DNA of 64,000 nt from CAVZVW01 sp963778845 (GTDB lineage Bacteria; Actinomycetota; Actinomycetes; Actinomycetales; Kineosporiaceae): contig CAVZVW010000002.1 of the NCBI GenBank assembly GCA_963778845.1, positions 1-64,000 of the forward strand. Reading direction: 5' to 3'. Under the pieces are notes generated by a model. It was not told the origin of the DNA and ran no database searches. It was given only the letters and a program-made list of their open reading frames with translations. Both the position numbers and the translations under genes were made by a program. Below are positions 41,264-51,004 of the stretch, piece by piece. Every line of letters begins with the position of its first letter. Positions within the stretch are counted from its first letter, which is position 1.

Positions 41264-43236
41264 CGCGCGCATACAGCGCTGCCGTCGCACTGGTGGCCCT
41301 CGCCATGGCGGCAGCCGGCGTCGCACCCGCGGCGGGCTCGACGGCGTCCCCGTCGCGTCCCGGGCCGCAGACGAAGGTCTCACCGGCCGCGACGGGGCTG
41401 GCGCCCGCGTTGCAGGCATCGGGTGCGGCCCTGCCCGGGCAGTACATCGTGGTGTACGCCGACGGGGCCCGGCCCACGCGGGCCGACGCCGCGGCGGTGG
41501 GGGTCTCGCCGCTGTTCGTCTACACCTCAGGCGTGCACGGATACAGCGCCACCCTCACACCGGCGCAGCTGGACCAGGTGCGCCGCGACCCCGCCGTCGC
41601 CTACGTCGAGCAGGATGCGCAGGTGCACGTCGCCGCCGCGCAGCCTGACCCGCCCTGGGGGCTGGACCGGATCGACCAGGACTCCCTGCCACTGGATGCC
41701 ACCTACGTGTCCTCCGGCGACGGCTCCGGGGTGACCGCCTACGTCGTCGACACCGGCATCCGGGCGACGCACAGTCAGCTCGCGGGTCGGGTCGAGGAGG
41801 GCTTCACCGCCGTCCACGACGGCCAGGGGAGCGCGGACTGCAACGGGCACGGCACGCACGTGGCGGCCACGATCGGGGGCACGGACGTCGGCGTCGCCAA
41901 GGCCGTCACGCTCGTCCCGGTGCGCGTGCTGGGCTGCGACGGAACCGGCAGCTGGTCGGGCCTGCTGGCCGGCCTCAGCTGGGTGAGCCAGGGCCACGGG
42001 CCCCGCTCCGTGGCCAACCTGAGCATCGGCGGCGGGCACTCGCAGAGCGTCGACGACGCGATCGCCGCCACCGTCGCGGCCGGTGTGACCGTGGTGGTCG
42101 CGGCCGGCAACGAGGGCCGCGACGCCTGCGCCTACTCCCCGGCGAGCGCGGCCGAGGCGATCACCGTCGGCGCCACCGACGCCGAGGACGGCGCGGCCGG
42201 GTACTCCAACTACGGCACGTGCCTGGACCTCTACGCGCCCGGCACCGGCATCCGTTCGGCCTGGAACACCTCTGACACGGCTATGGCGGTGCTCAGCGGG
42301 ACCTCGATGGCCACCCCGCACGTCACGGGCGTCGCCGCGCTCCAGGTGCAGGCGCACCCGGATGAGACCCCGGCCCAGATCCGCGACCGTATCGTCGCCG
42401 AGGCGACACCCGGACTCCTGGCCTGGCTGATGCCGGGCGACCCCGACCTGCTCCTGCGCACCCCCCGGCAACCGGGCACGGACCGCCTGGCGCCGGCTGT
42501 GACGGGCGTGGACCTCTCCGCCAGCGGCGCGGACGCCACCGCGACCGTGCACGCCGCGGACGAGGACGGCGGTTCGGGCCTGGCCGGCTTGTCGTTCGCC
42601 TGGACGCAGCGCGCGGACTCCGTCCCGGACGCGGTGGTCGACCAGACCGGCTCCGTCGTCGGCTCCCACCTCGGCGACGGTGTCTGGTACCTGCACGTAC
42701 GCGCCGTGGACGCCGCCGAGAACTGGTCCGCACCCGTCCATGCCGGGCCGGTGACGATCGACCAGAACGCACCCGTCGTGAGCGCGGTGCAGGTCGCCGT
42801 CACCGGGCTGTACGCGACCGTGACGGTCCGGGCGAGCGACGCGCCCAGCGGCGTCGCCGGGTACTCGATCACCTGGGACCACCGGGGCGCCGGGTCGACG
42901 CCCGCGTCGGTGGGGCGCACGGCGACGACGAACCGCTACCGGCTCCCCGCCGGCCGGTGGTTCGTGCACGTGCGAGTGCTCGACCGGCTCGGGAACGCCA
43001 CGGCCGTGACCACCCGAGGGCCCTACGTCACGCCCGGGCGTTGCGTGGTGCCCGGGGTACGTGGCCTCGGCATCGCCCAGGCGCGAACCGCGCTGCTGTA
43101 CGCCGGCTGCGGCTACGCGGGGACGACGTTCACGGCGACCACGGCCGTCGCACACGCATCGGTGCTGAGGGCCTCTCGCGGCAGCGGCGCCGTCCTCGCC
43201 TACGGGACGCCGGTGCGGCTCTACGCGCGCAGGTGA
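41260..43236 (+). CDS. Secreted subtilisin-like serine protease with PASTA-like tail
   Basis: A 658-aa protein: signal peptide (AAVALVALAMAAAGVAPAAG), inhibitor I9 prodomain (LPGQYIVVYADGARPTRADA ... AYVEQDAQV), then an S8 peptidase domain with the triad Asp164 (TAYVVDTGI), His197 (NGHGTHVAATIGG) and Ser349 (SGTSMATPHVTG). Two Ig-like repeats follow (SGLAGLSFAWTQRADSVPDA; SGVAGYSITWDHRGAGSTPA), each with a 'GxWxxHVRxxD' end. The last 60 residues (VVPGVRGLGIAQARTALLYA) are a PASTA module, which may tether it to peptidoglycan. The active site is complete. The upstream neighbour fbaA is divergent. Confidence 0.92.
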   Translation: MTRAYSAAVALVALAMAAAGVAPAAGSTASPSRPGPQTKVSPAATGLAPALQASGAALPGQYIVVYADGARPTRADAAAVGVSPLFVYTSGVHGYSATLTPAQLDQVRRDPAVAYVEQDAQVHVAAAQPDPPWGLDRIDQDSLPLDATYVSSGDGSGVTAYVVDTGIRATHSQLAGRVEEGFTAVHDGQGSADCNGHGTHVAATIGGTDVGVAKAVTLVPVRVLGCDGTGSWSGLLAGLSWVSQGHGPRSVANLSIGGGHSQSVDDAIAATVAAGVTVVVAAGNEGRDACAYSPASAAEAITVGATDAEDGAAGYSNYGTCLDLYAPGTGIRSAWNTSDTAMAVLSGTSMATPHVTGVAALQVQAHPDETPAQIRDRIVAEATPGLLAWLMPGDPDLLLRTPRQPGTDRLAPAVTGVDLSASGADATATVHAADEDGGSGLAGLSFAWTQRADSVPDAVVDQTGSVVGSHLGDGVWYLHVRAVDAAENWSAPVHAGPVTIDQNAPVVSAVQVAVTGLYATVTVRASDAPSGVAGYSITWDHRGAGSTPASVGRTATTNRYRLPAGRWFVHVRVLDRLGNATAVTTRGPYVTPGRCVVPGVRGLGIAQARTALLYAGCGYAGTTFTATTAVAHASVLRASRGSGAVLAYGTPVRLYARR

Positions 43237-43263
43237 CCCCTGCGCGCACCGGCGCACCCGAGG

Positions 43264-43956
43264 TCAGCGAGCCGACCCGACCCCGTCGAGCCGCCCGTCA
43301 TGCATCTCGAGCAGCTCGTCCGCCAGCGCCACCAGCACCGGGTCATGCGTGGCGACCACGGCCGTCACCCCTGCCTCGTGCACCAATGTCCGCAGCAGCT
43401 CCATGATCGACCGGCCTGTGTGGGAGTCGAGCTGTCCCGTCGGCTCGTCAGCCACGAGCAGCCGAGGCCTGTTCGCCAGGGCCCTGGCGATGGCCACCCT
43501 CTGCTGCTGGCCGCCGGAGAGCTCGTACGGCCGCTGCGCCGCCTGTGCGGGCAGGCCCACCAGGTCCAGCAGCTCGGCCACCCGGGCCTGCCTCTCCGCG
43601 GGCTGCGTACCGAGCAGCCGCAACGGGATCCCCACGTTCTCGGCAGCGGTCAGCATGGGGACCAGCCCGAACGTCTGGAACACCACGCCGACCTGCCGGC
43701 GTCGGAAGTCGACCAGACCCCGCTCCGGCAGGGCCGAGACCTCGATGTCGCCCAGGTGCACGGTGCCGGCCTCCGGCCGGTCGAGGCCGGCCAGCAGGTT
43801 CAGCAGCGTGGTCTTGCCCGACCCGGAGCGGCCGCGGACGACGAGCAGCCGGCCCGGGTCGACTCTCAGGTCCACCCCGTCCACGGCGCGCACGACCTGC
43901 TCCCCGGCGCCGAACGTGCGCACCAGCCCGCGCGCCTGCAGGACCGCCTCAGGCAC
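43264..43956 (-). CDS. ABC exporter ATPase (MacB/LolD type), second subunit
   Basis: A 230-aa ABC ATPase. It has Walker A GRSGSGKTT, Q-loop VVFQTFGLVPMLTAAENV, signature LSGGQQQRVAIARAL, Walker B LLVADEPTGQLD and the H-loop VVATHDPVL. The start lies 8 nt inside the 3' end of the previous ATPase gene. It is the last gene of the export operon 51609-43264. With two different ATPases and two different giant permeases, the transporter may be a heteromeric pair or two related exporters. Confidence 0.93.
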   Translation of the reverse strand: MPEAVLQARGLVRTFGAGEQVVRAVDGVDLRVDPGRLLVVRGRSGSGKTTLLNLLAGLDRPEAGTVHLGDIEVSALPERGLVDFRRRQVGVVFQTFGLVPMLTAAENVGIPLRLLGTQPAERQARVAELLDLVGLPAQAAQRPYELSGGQQQRVAIARALANRPRLLVADEPTGQLDSHTGRSIMELLRTLVHEAGVTAVVATHDPVLVALADELLEMHDGRLDGVGSAR

Positions 43957-44911
43957 GGTGGCGACCCTTCTGCGACGAGTCGTGCTCGCCGTCGTCCGTG
44001 CTGCGGGCTGTCGACGGCGCCGCAGCCGCGCCGGCGACGGTGCCGGTGCCGGCGCCGGCGCCCGGCCACACGCCGATGTGGTCGGGCTCCAGCGCCAGGC
44101 GGACCCGGTCGTGCAGCTCGAGCGCGCCCACGAACTCCCGGGGCAGCTGCATGCGGCCGACCCTGTCCAGCACCGCGTACTCCTCGGCCACCACCCGGTG
44201 ACCGCCGTGCTCGTCGACCTCCGTGCGGCGCAGCACCTCGCTGGCGGTGCGCCCGTCGCGGATCGCCACCGTGCGGTCGACCTGGTCGCTCACCTGAGGG
44301 TCGTGGGTCACGATCAGCACGGTGACCCCCAGCTCGGTGTTGGCCGTCCGGATCGCCGCGAAGACCTCGTCTGAGGTGGCCTCGTCGAGCTCGCCGGTGG
44401 GCTCGTCCGCGAGCAGCACGTCGGGGCCGTTCGCGAGGGCTACGGCGAGGGCGACTCGCTGCTGCTCCCCTCCCGACATCTGAGCGGGCCGTCGGTCGTG
44501 GCAGTGTCCGACCCCGAGCAGAGCGAGCAACCGTGAGGTGCGTTCCTGCGCCTGCTTGGACGACCGCCCGGCGAGGGCAAGCGGGAGGGCCACGTTCTCG
44601 GCCGCGGACAGGTAGGGCAGCAGGTTGCGCGACGTCTGCTGCCAGACGAAGCCGACGACATGGCGCTGGTAGTGCACGCGCGCCCGCCCCTTCAGCGCCG
44701 TCAGGTCGTTCCCTGCGACGCTGACCTGGCCCGCGGTCGGGTTGTCCAACCCGGACAGGATCGACAGCAAGGTGGACTTGCCGGACCCCGAGGCGCCGAC
44801 CACCGCCACCAGCTCGCCGCTGCTGAGCGAGAGGTCGAGGCCCTGCAGCGCCTGCACCTCGACGTCGGCCGTGCGGAAGATCCGCACCAGGCCCTCGCAG
44901 TGGACGCTCAT
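43949..44911 (-). CDS. ABC exporter ATPase fused to an AbrB-like (SpoVT-AbrB) domain
   Basis: A 320-aa protein. Residues 1-225 are a MacB/LolD-like ATPase: Walker A GASGSGKST, FVWQQTSRNLLPYLSAAENV, signature MSGGEQQRVALAVAL, Walker B VLLADEPTGELD, and TVLIVTHDPQVSDQVDR. After RTEVDEHGGH comes a second module, about 232-280: EEYAVLDRVGRMQLPREFVG then ALELHDRVRLALEPDHIGVW. This has the 'xxxDxxGRxxLPxxxxxxLxxxDxVxxxxxxxxI' pattern of SpoVT-AbrB swapped-hairpin domains. The last 40 residues are disordered. The AbrB part may dimerise the ATPase, sense or bind nucleic acid; none is shown. Confidence 0.85.
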   Translation of the reverse strand: MSVHCEGLVRIFRTADVEVQALQGLDLSLSSGELVAVVGASGSGKSTLLSILSGLDNPTAGQVSVAGNDLTALKGRARVHYQRHVVGFVWQQTSRNLLPYLSAAENVALPLALAGRSSKQAQERTSRLLALLGVGHCHDRRPAQMSGGEQQRVALAVALANGPDVLLADEPTGELDEATSDEVFAAIRTANTELGVTVLIVTHDPQVSDQVDRTVAIRDGRTASEVLRRTEVDEHGGHRVVAEEYAVLDRVGRMQLPREFVGALELHDRVRLALEPDHIGVWPGAGAGTGTVAGAAAAPSTARSTDDGEHDSSQKGRHRA

Positions 44912-44972
44912 GGCCGATCAGCCTGCCCTTCTCGGGAACGGGTCTGCGTGGTGCGGTGACGTTCGGCCGCGC

Positions 44973-47798
44973 TCATCCGGCCTCCGCGGTCCGTGCCGCC
45001 TCGGCCGGGCTGACGGCGCGGCCCGCCACCGCCCCGACGCCGACGGCGGCGGCCACGACGCACGCGTAGCCCAGCACCAGCAGGGCGAGCTGCGCCCACG
45101 CAAGGCTCACCGGGGGGATGAACACCGCACCCGTGAGCGGGCGCAGGTCGGCCGCGGGCAGCACGAGACGGGCGATCCACAGCCCCACGCCCAGTCCGGT
45201 GGCTGCGGCGACGACGGCGATGGGAACGACCTCCCACGCGACCAGCGCCGCGGCCTGGCGCATGGACAGGCCCATCGCTCGCAGGTGGGCGAGCAGCCTG
45301 GTCCTCGCGCCCGCGCCGACGAGCAGGGTGAGCACGACGGCGGCTGCCGCGTACCCAGCTCCGACCGCGACGGCCACGGGCAGCGCCGACCGCATGGCAC
45401 GCGGCAGCTCGGACGAGGTGACTCGTGCGACAAGGATCGACGGCGTCCAGTAGCCGCGCACGTCGGCGGCGGCCGAGCGCACGGCGTCCCGCGTCGGCGG
45501 CTGGGCGGCCCGGACGAGCAGCGACTGCGCCGGCACGACCAGCGCCGTCCGCTCGCGCAGGGGACCGATCGCCGCCAGCGCCCACGGCTCGTCCTGCGGC
45601 AGGCCGGCCACCTGGGGGAGTACGGCCACCACCTGAGCGGCGATCGCGCGGTGGCGCACCGTGAGCGTCAGCCGCTGACCCACGCCGAGGCCGACGCCGT
45701 CCACCCGGATCCCCGGGGAGACCGCGACCGGCAGCGGCGACCCTGGGGAGCCAGTCCCGCGCGTCAGGGCCGCAGCCACGTCGGCCCCCAGCCCGGGAGC
45801 GCCCTGCAGCCCGGCCTGCACCCGCGTCATGGCGAGGGGGTCGACCGCCTCGACGCTGACCTGCGCCGTCTCGCCGGGTTCGTGCAGGCGCACAAGGGAG
45901 CTCTCGAGGGTCGCCAGCTCCGTGACGGCGCTGACGCCGGGAAGGCGCGCCACGTCGTGCGCCTCCTGGGGCGTGAAGCTGCCGATCAGGCGAAGGTCGG
46001 CTCCAGCCGCCTGGGCCGCCGCGCGCTCCGCCGACGTCGTCACGGTCGTGCCGGTCACGCAGGCGAGCACCGTCACGGCCATGCCGAGCACGAGGGCGAC
46101 CACGGCGACCGCACCGAGCCCCTCGCGGGCCGCCCGGGTGATGCCGAGGAAACCGACAGCACTGCGACGGCGACCCCACCAGCGCGAGGCCCGGCTGACG
46201 ACCGGGGCGGCGAGCCGGACGGCGACCAGAGCGGCCGTGACCGCCACGAGCACCGGCACCAGAACCACCAGCGGGTCCACGTGGGGAACCTCCGCCCCCG
46301 TGGCGCTCGTGTGCGTCACGGCGATCCCACGGCGGCGCAGCGCGAGGACCCCGGCCACGACAACCCCCAGCAGCAGCAGCTGACCGGCCTGGAACCCGCG
46401 ACGGGTCAGGTCGCGACGGGCACCGCGCAGGATGCCGCCGCCCGCCACGGGTGCTGCGTCCGGCCGGCCGGCCGGGCGCACGGACCTGAGCACGGGCAGT
46501 GCCAGGGCGGGCAGGGCAAGTGCCGGCAGGACTGCGGCCGCGACCGGCACGGCGACGGCCCACGCCCCCGCCCGACCGGGCACGCCGGCCGCGAGCAGCA
46601 CGCCCGCCAGCGCTGCGGGCGTCGCCAGGAGCAGGCCCTCGGCCGCCAGGACGCCGAGCAGCTGGGTCGGGGAGGCCCCGCGCGCCGTCGCCAGCAGCAG
46701 CGCCGCGCGCCGGCGGTCGACAAGCAGGCGGACAGCCAGCAGCAGGACGACGAGAGCGGACCCCGCCATGCTGACCAGCAGCACGGCAGCCAGCACGGCG
46801 AGCGGCACGCGCTGGCGCAGGAAGGTGCGCAGGACGACGTCCAGATCCGTGTTCATGAACATGATCGCGCCGCCGGCGTCGGCGATCGTGACGCCCCTCG
46901 CGCTCACGCGACCGATCACCGGCAGCAGGGTCTGAGCCTGCTCGGGCAACAGGTGTGACCCGTCGACCCTGGACCGGACGGTGACCGTCGTCACCGAGCC
47001 CTGGGTCTCACCCGCCAGCACGGGGAGCGCACCGGCGCCGGCGTAGGCCACTCCCGTGTAGATCGGTCCGAGGACGTCGCTCACCTGACGCCTCGGGTGC
47101 AGCGTGGACGGCTCGGTGGTCCATGCCTGGTCACGTGGGTCGAGTGCCTCGAACAGCCCCACGACACGCAGGTCGATCGCGGGGATACGGCCGTCGGGTG
47201 CCGACGTGACGCCGTGCACGACGTCGCCGACCTGCAGCAGCATCACGTCGGCGGCGAACCGGCTCAGCGCGACCTCGATGACCGCCGGCGTGGGCGGTGC
47301 ATCCGGCGTCGCGTCAGGCGCAGGCACGGACGGCTGGCCGGACGCCGGGGCACGGCCGGCCACGAGGCGCGTCGTCACCGTCCAGCGGGAGTCCACCCGT
47401 AGCGCCATCCGACGAACCGGCCCCGGGCGAGGCTGCGGATCCACCGACTCCATGGTCGGCATGCCCACCTGCCAGGTGGCGGGGCCGACCAGCGGCTGCA
47501 GCGGACGCAACGTGTCGTCCACCTGGTCGGCGAGGTGGTCGTAGGCCGCGGCCGGGTGGCCGGCATCACCGGTGAGCACGGGCAGGGTCATCGCGCCCAC
47601 CAGGTCACGGACCCCGCTGCCCGTGGCCGCCACGGACTGGCGTACGGCGACGGTCGTCACCGTGTCCACGGTTCGCAGGACGCCCAGCACGAGCCCCGTC
47701 GACGAGGCGACGAGCACGACGAGCAGCAGCGCCCCCCACCGGTCGGCCCAGACCTGGCGGAGCAGAACGCGGACAGGCAGGCGCAGGGGCAGTCTCAT
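44973..47798 (-). CDS. FtsX-like ABC permease, 941 aa
   Basis: A large MacB/FtsX-fold permease. An N-terminal helix (WGALLLVVLVASSTGLVLGV) is followed by an extracytoplasmic domain of about 300 residues. A helix block comes next (VPLAVLAAVLLVSMAGSALV, GLLLATPAALAGVLLAAGVP, FQAGQLLLLGVVVAGVLALR), a second outer domain, and a terminal three-helix block (YAAAAVVLTLLVGAGARTRL, WEVVPIAVVAAATGLGVGLW, WAQLALLVLGYACVVAAAVG). Its ATG overlaps the stop of the 1069-aa permease gene (ATGA). The end carries the typical PAEAART tail. The substrate is unknown: peptide, lipid or drug export, or mechanotransmission. Confidence 0.87.
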   Translation of the reverse strand: MRLPLRLPVRVLLRQVWADRWGALLLVVLVASSTGLVLGVLRTVDTVTTVAVRQSVAATGSGVRDLVGAMTLPVLTGDAGHPAAAYDHLADQVDDTLRPLQPLVGPATWQVGMPTMESVDPQPRPGPVRRMALRVDSRWTVTTRLVAGRAPASGQPSVPAPDATPDAPPTPAVIEVALSRFAADVMLLQVGDVVHGVTSAPDGRIPAIDLRVVGLFEALDPRDQAWTTEPSTLHPRRQVSDVLGPIYTGVAYAGAGALPVLAGETQGSVTTVTVRSRVDGSHLLPEQAQTLLPVIGRVSARGVTIADAGGAIMFMNTDLDVVLRTFLRQRVPLAVLAAVLLVSMAGSALVVLLLAVRLLVDRRRAALLLATARGASPTQLLGVLAAEGLLLATPAALAGVLLAAGVPGRAGAWAVAVPVAAAVLPALALPALALPVLRSVRPAGRPDAAPVAGGGILRGARRDLTRRGFQAGQLLLLGVVVAGVLALRRRGIAVTHTSATGAEVPHVDPLVVLVPVLVAVTAALVAVRLAAPVVSRASRWWGRRRSAVGFLGITRAAREGLGAVAVVALVLGMAVTVLACVTGTTVTTSAERAAAQAAGADLRLIGSFTPQEAHDVARLPGVSAVTELATLESSLVRLHEPGETAQVSVEAVDPLAMTRVQAGLQGAPGLGADVAAALTRGTGSPGSPLPVAVSPGIRVDGVGLGVGQRLTLTVRHRAIAAQVVAVLPQVAGLPQDEPWALAAIGPLRERTALVVPAQSLLVRAAQPPTRDAVRSAAADVRGYWTPSILVARVTSSELPRAMRSALPVAVAVGAGYAAAAVVLTLLVGAGARTRLLAHLRAMGLSMRQAAALVAWEVVPIAVVAAATGLGVGLWIARLVLPAADLRPLTGAVFIPPVSLAWAQLALLVLGYACVVAAAVGVGAVAGRAVSPAEAARTAEAG

Positions 47799-50700
47799 CG
47801 GCCGTCCCGCCTCAACACACCCGCGATGTCGAGGTGCGGTGCCCTGACCGCGCGCAGGAGCGCGGCGACGGCCACGATGGCCGTCAGGCACGCCAGGAAG
47901 CCGAGCACCGGCCACCACGGCACCGTGACGCGCAGCACGCCGTCGGCAACGGCAGGTGCCGCCAGGGACGGCACGATGACCGGGGAAACGAGCAGACCCA
48001 TGGCCAGCCCGGCGACCACCGCGATGCCGGTCACGCTGGCCTGCTCGGCGGCCACCACCGCGCTCATCTGGGCGCGGGAGAACCCGATCGCCCGCAGGAC
48101 GGCCAGCTCGCCGGTGCGCGCACGGGCGGACACGGCATTGCCCAGCGCGATCGCACCCGCAGCGACGAGAAGGCAGGCCAGCACAGCCACCGCGAGCAGC
48201 CGGCGGATCGTCCCCACCAGGGGGTCCGACGCCGCCTGTGCCGTGCGCTGCCGCAGGCTCTGGACGCGCACCTCGGCGCCCGCGGCGCTCAGGGCCGCCT
48301 GGGCGGCCCCGGGCTCCACCCGCCCGCCCACCCACCACTCGTGCGCAGCGAGGAGGGAGGCGCCGCTCAGGAGCCTTGCCCGTTCGAGGACGCCGATGTC
48401 GACCAACGCCGCGGGCCCAGGACCGACCCCGGGGACCCGGCCGACCACGCCGCCCACCGTCATGGGGATCGGGGCGCCGAGGCGCTGGATGACGATCTGG
48501 CTGCCGACCCGCAAGTCCAGGGAGGCAGCCAGCTCCCGCGTGACGAGCACCGACGCGACCCGATCGAGGGAGACCCGCGCGCCGCCGGGGCGGGCGATCA
48601 CCCGTGCGCCGTACACGGACTCCGCCAGCACGGGGAAGCCGACCTCGACGAGCAGCCCCGGCACGCGGTCGGGCAGCCCGACGACGGAACCGGGGGCGGG
48701 GGCGGGGAACTCCAGGGGGGTGCTCTGCCACGAGCCCGGGGCGGGAGGGGTGACCGCGCCGGCCCCGGCAGGCCCCACGCCGAGCGTCCTGACCTGCAGC
48801 ACCACCAGCGTGCCGGGGGCGGATCGGCCGGGGAAGGACACGTCGAACCCGACGAGGTGCAGCGGCGTCACGGCCGACCCGGCAGGCAGGGCCGCAGCCA
48901 CGTCGTGCCAAGCGGCGTCCGCACTGATGGACGGCAGAGGGACCGACAGCTGCACGCGGTCGGGCCCGGACAGCAGCACGGTGACGTCCACGGGGCCGAT
49001 GCCCGATGCCGGGGCGGCGACCTCCACGGGCCGGTCGGCAGGGAGGGGTTGGGTGGTGGTCCCTGCAGTGAGGGTGACCCGCAGCTGGTCACCCGGGGCC
49101 ATGGCGGGCAGCACGTCACTGCCGATCGGTGTGCTCCCGGTCAGCACCGCGGCGGCTTCGCGGGTGATCGCAGCCTGGCCCGCGGAGGCTGTGACGTCGG
49201 CCAGGCGCGTGGCGTCGACTGCCAGCAGGGGCACGGCCCGACCCCCGACGGCCGCGTCCAGCCGCATGACGGGCGTCACCGAGGTCGCGCCGGTCAGGGC
49301 GGACAGGCTGCTCGTCGCCAGCGCGGGTGCGGCGGTCGAGGAAGGCTGGTCGACGACGAGGTCGGTGCCGAAAGCCGCAGCGCTGCGTTCGCTCACGGTG
49401 CTCATGGCGCTGCCCGCGCTGACGATGGCGATGCACCCGAACGCCGCCGCCAGGACCACACCGACCACAGGGGCGGCTGGCCGGGCCCCGCGCCGGGAGA
49501 GCTGCCAGCCGGACATCGCTGGTACCGCGCCGCCGCGCCTGGCCACCCTCTCCAACGGGCGGCCCGCGTAGGCGATGCCCTGCACGACGAGCACCGCACC
49601 GGCCAGCAGCAGGACCGCCGGCGCCAGCGCAAGAAGCGGGTCGAGCGTGTCGGCGGCCGTCAGCGGTCCCGCCGATCCGGTACGGCGCAGCTGCCAGACC
49701 GCCAGCCCCCCGCAGGTGGCCACCACCGCCAGCACGCCGCTGCGCCGGGCGGGGGCGCCGCGGCGGCGCTCCCCCGCCGAAGCGCCGGTGGTCAGTGCCT
49801 CCGTCGCCAGCCCCACCACCACGCCCGTGACCGCGGCGAAGCCGGCGGTCGCTGCGACGCCCGCACGAGCACGCGCGTCGCTGACCACCGGGCCCACCAT
49901 CGCGACCGCAGCCGCCGCGGGGCCGGCGGCGAGCGCCGCAAGGGCGAGGGCCTCGAGCACGGTCGCTGTGGCGCGTTGCCGGCGCGATGCGCCCCGCGCC
50001 CGTAGCACCAGCGTGTCGCCGGCACGCAACGTGGCGACCAGGCTCGCCGTGAGCAGGGCGAGCAGGGCGGCCAGTCCCGTCAGCAGGGCGATGAGGACGG
50101 CGGTCGCGGCGCCGGTGACAGCGACGGGGTGACGCTGGGCGGTCAAGAGGTCCGCGAGCCCGCCGTCGACCGCCGGGGCTGCACCCCCGCCGGTGGGGAC
50201 GGTCGCCAGCGCGTCCGGAAGTGCGGCCAACCGGGCCACGAGAGGGCCGAGGTCGGAGGGGCCGACCAACCCGGGGTCGGGCGAGGACCGCCAGGCGGCG
50301 GTCCACCGCGTGTGCGGCACGAGATCCGCGCGGACCACCGGCTCGGTCACCACGAGGGGTCCCAGCACGGTGGGTCGTTCGATCCCGGTGAGCTCGAGCG
50401 GGTCGGCGAACCAGTACGGGTCGGCGTCGTCCCTCGGTCGCCACAGGCCGACAACGAGCACCGCCAGCACCGGATCGCCGCGATCGGGGCCTGCGACGCC
50501 GAGGACGTCGCCGACGCGGACGCCGAGCAGCTGCGCAGCGCCTGCGTGCAGGGCGGCCGGCAGGGGGGAGGCCAGCCGTGCCGGGTCAGGCCAGGCACCG
50601 GCGACGAGGAGTGCGTGCTCACGCAGGTCCGGGGCAGTCCACGCGACGAGCCGGGCCTGCGTCGCGCTCGCCGTCCGACCGCCCGAGGCCAACGGGAGGA

Positions 50701-51004
50701 GCTCGGACCGCATGCTCGGGTGGATCACGCCCCCCGAGCCGGCCAGCGCGGTGTCGAGGGCTGCTCGAACAAGATCGTCCTGGGTTTCGGCCTGCTGCGG
50801 GTCACGGCGAACGCTCACCTGGACGCTGCGCCGCACGGGCGATGCGGACGCCAGAGCCTCGTGCACGCCGGAGGAGACGGCGGCCGCCCCGCCCGTTGCG
50901 ACGAGCGACAGCACACTCGCGACGACGGCCATCACCGCGACCACCGACAAGGGGACCGTCGGAGCCTCCCGCGCCCGGCGCAGCGCCAGCCTCGTCCAGC
51001 TCAA
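47795..51004 (-). CDS. FtsX-like ABC permease, 1069 aa
   Basis: A second giant permease of the same fold. The N-terminal helix is VPLSVVAVMAVVASVLSLVA, the outer domain has VRRDPQQAETQDDLVRAALD, and many helices lie between about 290 and 520 (GAATAVLIALLTGLAALLAL). Another outer domain follows, and the C-terminal block is LLAVAVLACLLVAAGAIALG then GIAVVAGLAMGLLVSPVIVP. SARARTGELAVLRAIGFSRA is the FtsX coupling helix. The start codon is TTG 51004 and lies within the stop of the GNAT gene, so translation is coupled. It pairs with the 941-aa permease and the ATPases downstream. Confidence 0.87.
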   Translation of the reverse strand: MSWTRLALRRAREAPTVPLSVVAVMAVVASVLSLVATGGAAAVSSGVHEALASASPVRRSVQVSVRRDPQQAETQDDLVRAALDTALAGSGGVIHPSMRSELLPLASGGRTASATQARLVAWTAPDLREHALLVAGAWPDPARLASPLPAALHAGAAQLLGVRVGDVLGVAGPDRGDPVLAVLVVGLWRPRDDADPYWFADPLELTGIERPTVLGPLVVTEPVVRADLVPHTRWTAAWRSSPDPGLVGPSDLGPLVARLAALPDALATVPTGGGAAPAVDGGLADLLTAQRHPVAVTGAATAVLIALLTGLAALLALLTASLVATLRAGDTLVLRARGASRRQRATATVLEALALAALAAGPAAAAVAMVGPVVSDARARAGVAATAGFAAVTGVVVGLATEALTTGASAGERRRGAPARRSGVLAVVATCGGLAVWQLRRTGSAGPLTAADTLDPLLALAPAVLLLAGAVLVVQGIAYAGRPLERVARRGGAVPAMSGWQLSRRGARPAAPVVGVVLAAAFGCIAIVSAGSAMSTVSERSAAAFGTDLVVDQPSSTAAPALATSSLSALTGATSVTPVMRLDAAVGGRAVPLLAVDATRLADVTASAGQAAITREAAAVLTGSTPIGSDVLPAMAPGDQLRVTLTAGTTTQPLPADRPVEVAAPASGIGPVDVTVLLSGPDRVQLSVPLPSISADAAWHDVAAALPAGSAVTPLHLVGFDVSFPGRSAPGTLVVLQVRTLGVGPAGAGAVTPPAPGSWQSTPLEFPAPAPGSVVGLPDRVPGLLVEVGFPVLAESVYGARVIARPGGARVSLDRVASVLVTRELAASLDLRVGSQIVIQRLGAPIPMTVGGVVGRVPGVGPGPAALVDIGVLERARLLSGASLLAAHEWWVGGRVEPGAAQAALSAAGAEVRVQSLRQRTAQAASDPLVGTIRRLLAVAVLACLLVAAGAIALGNAVSARARTGELAVLRAIGFSRAQMSAVVAAEQASVTGIAVVAGLAMGLLVSPVIVPSLAAPAVADGVLRVTVPWWPVLGFLACLTAIVAVAALLRAVRAPHLDIAGVLRRDGR

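Noticed and set aside
44742..50005. Long plus-strand open frames opposite the ABC permease genes
   Set aside because: Low-complexity Arg/Gly/His composition and no motifs. The minus strand has permease helices and ATGA/TTGA junctions.
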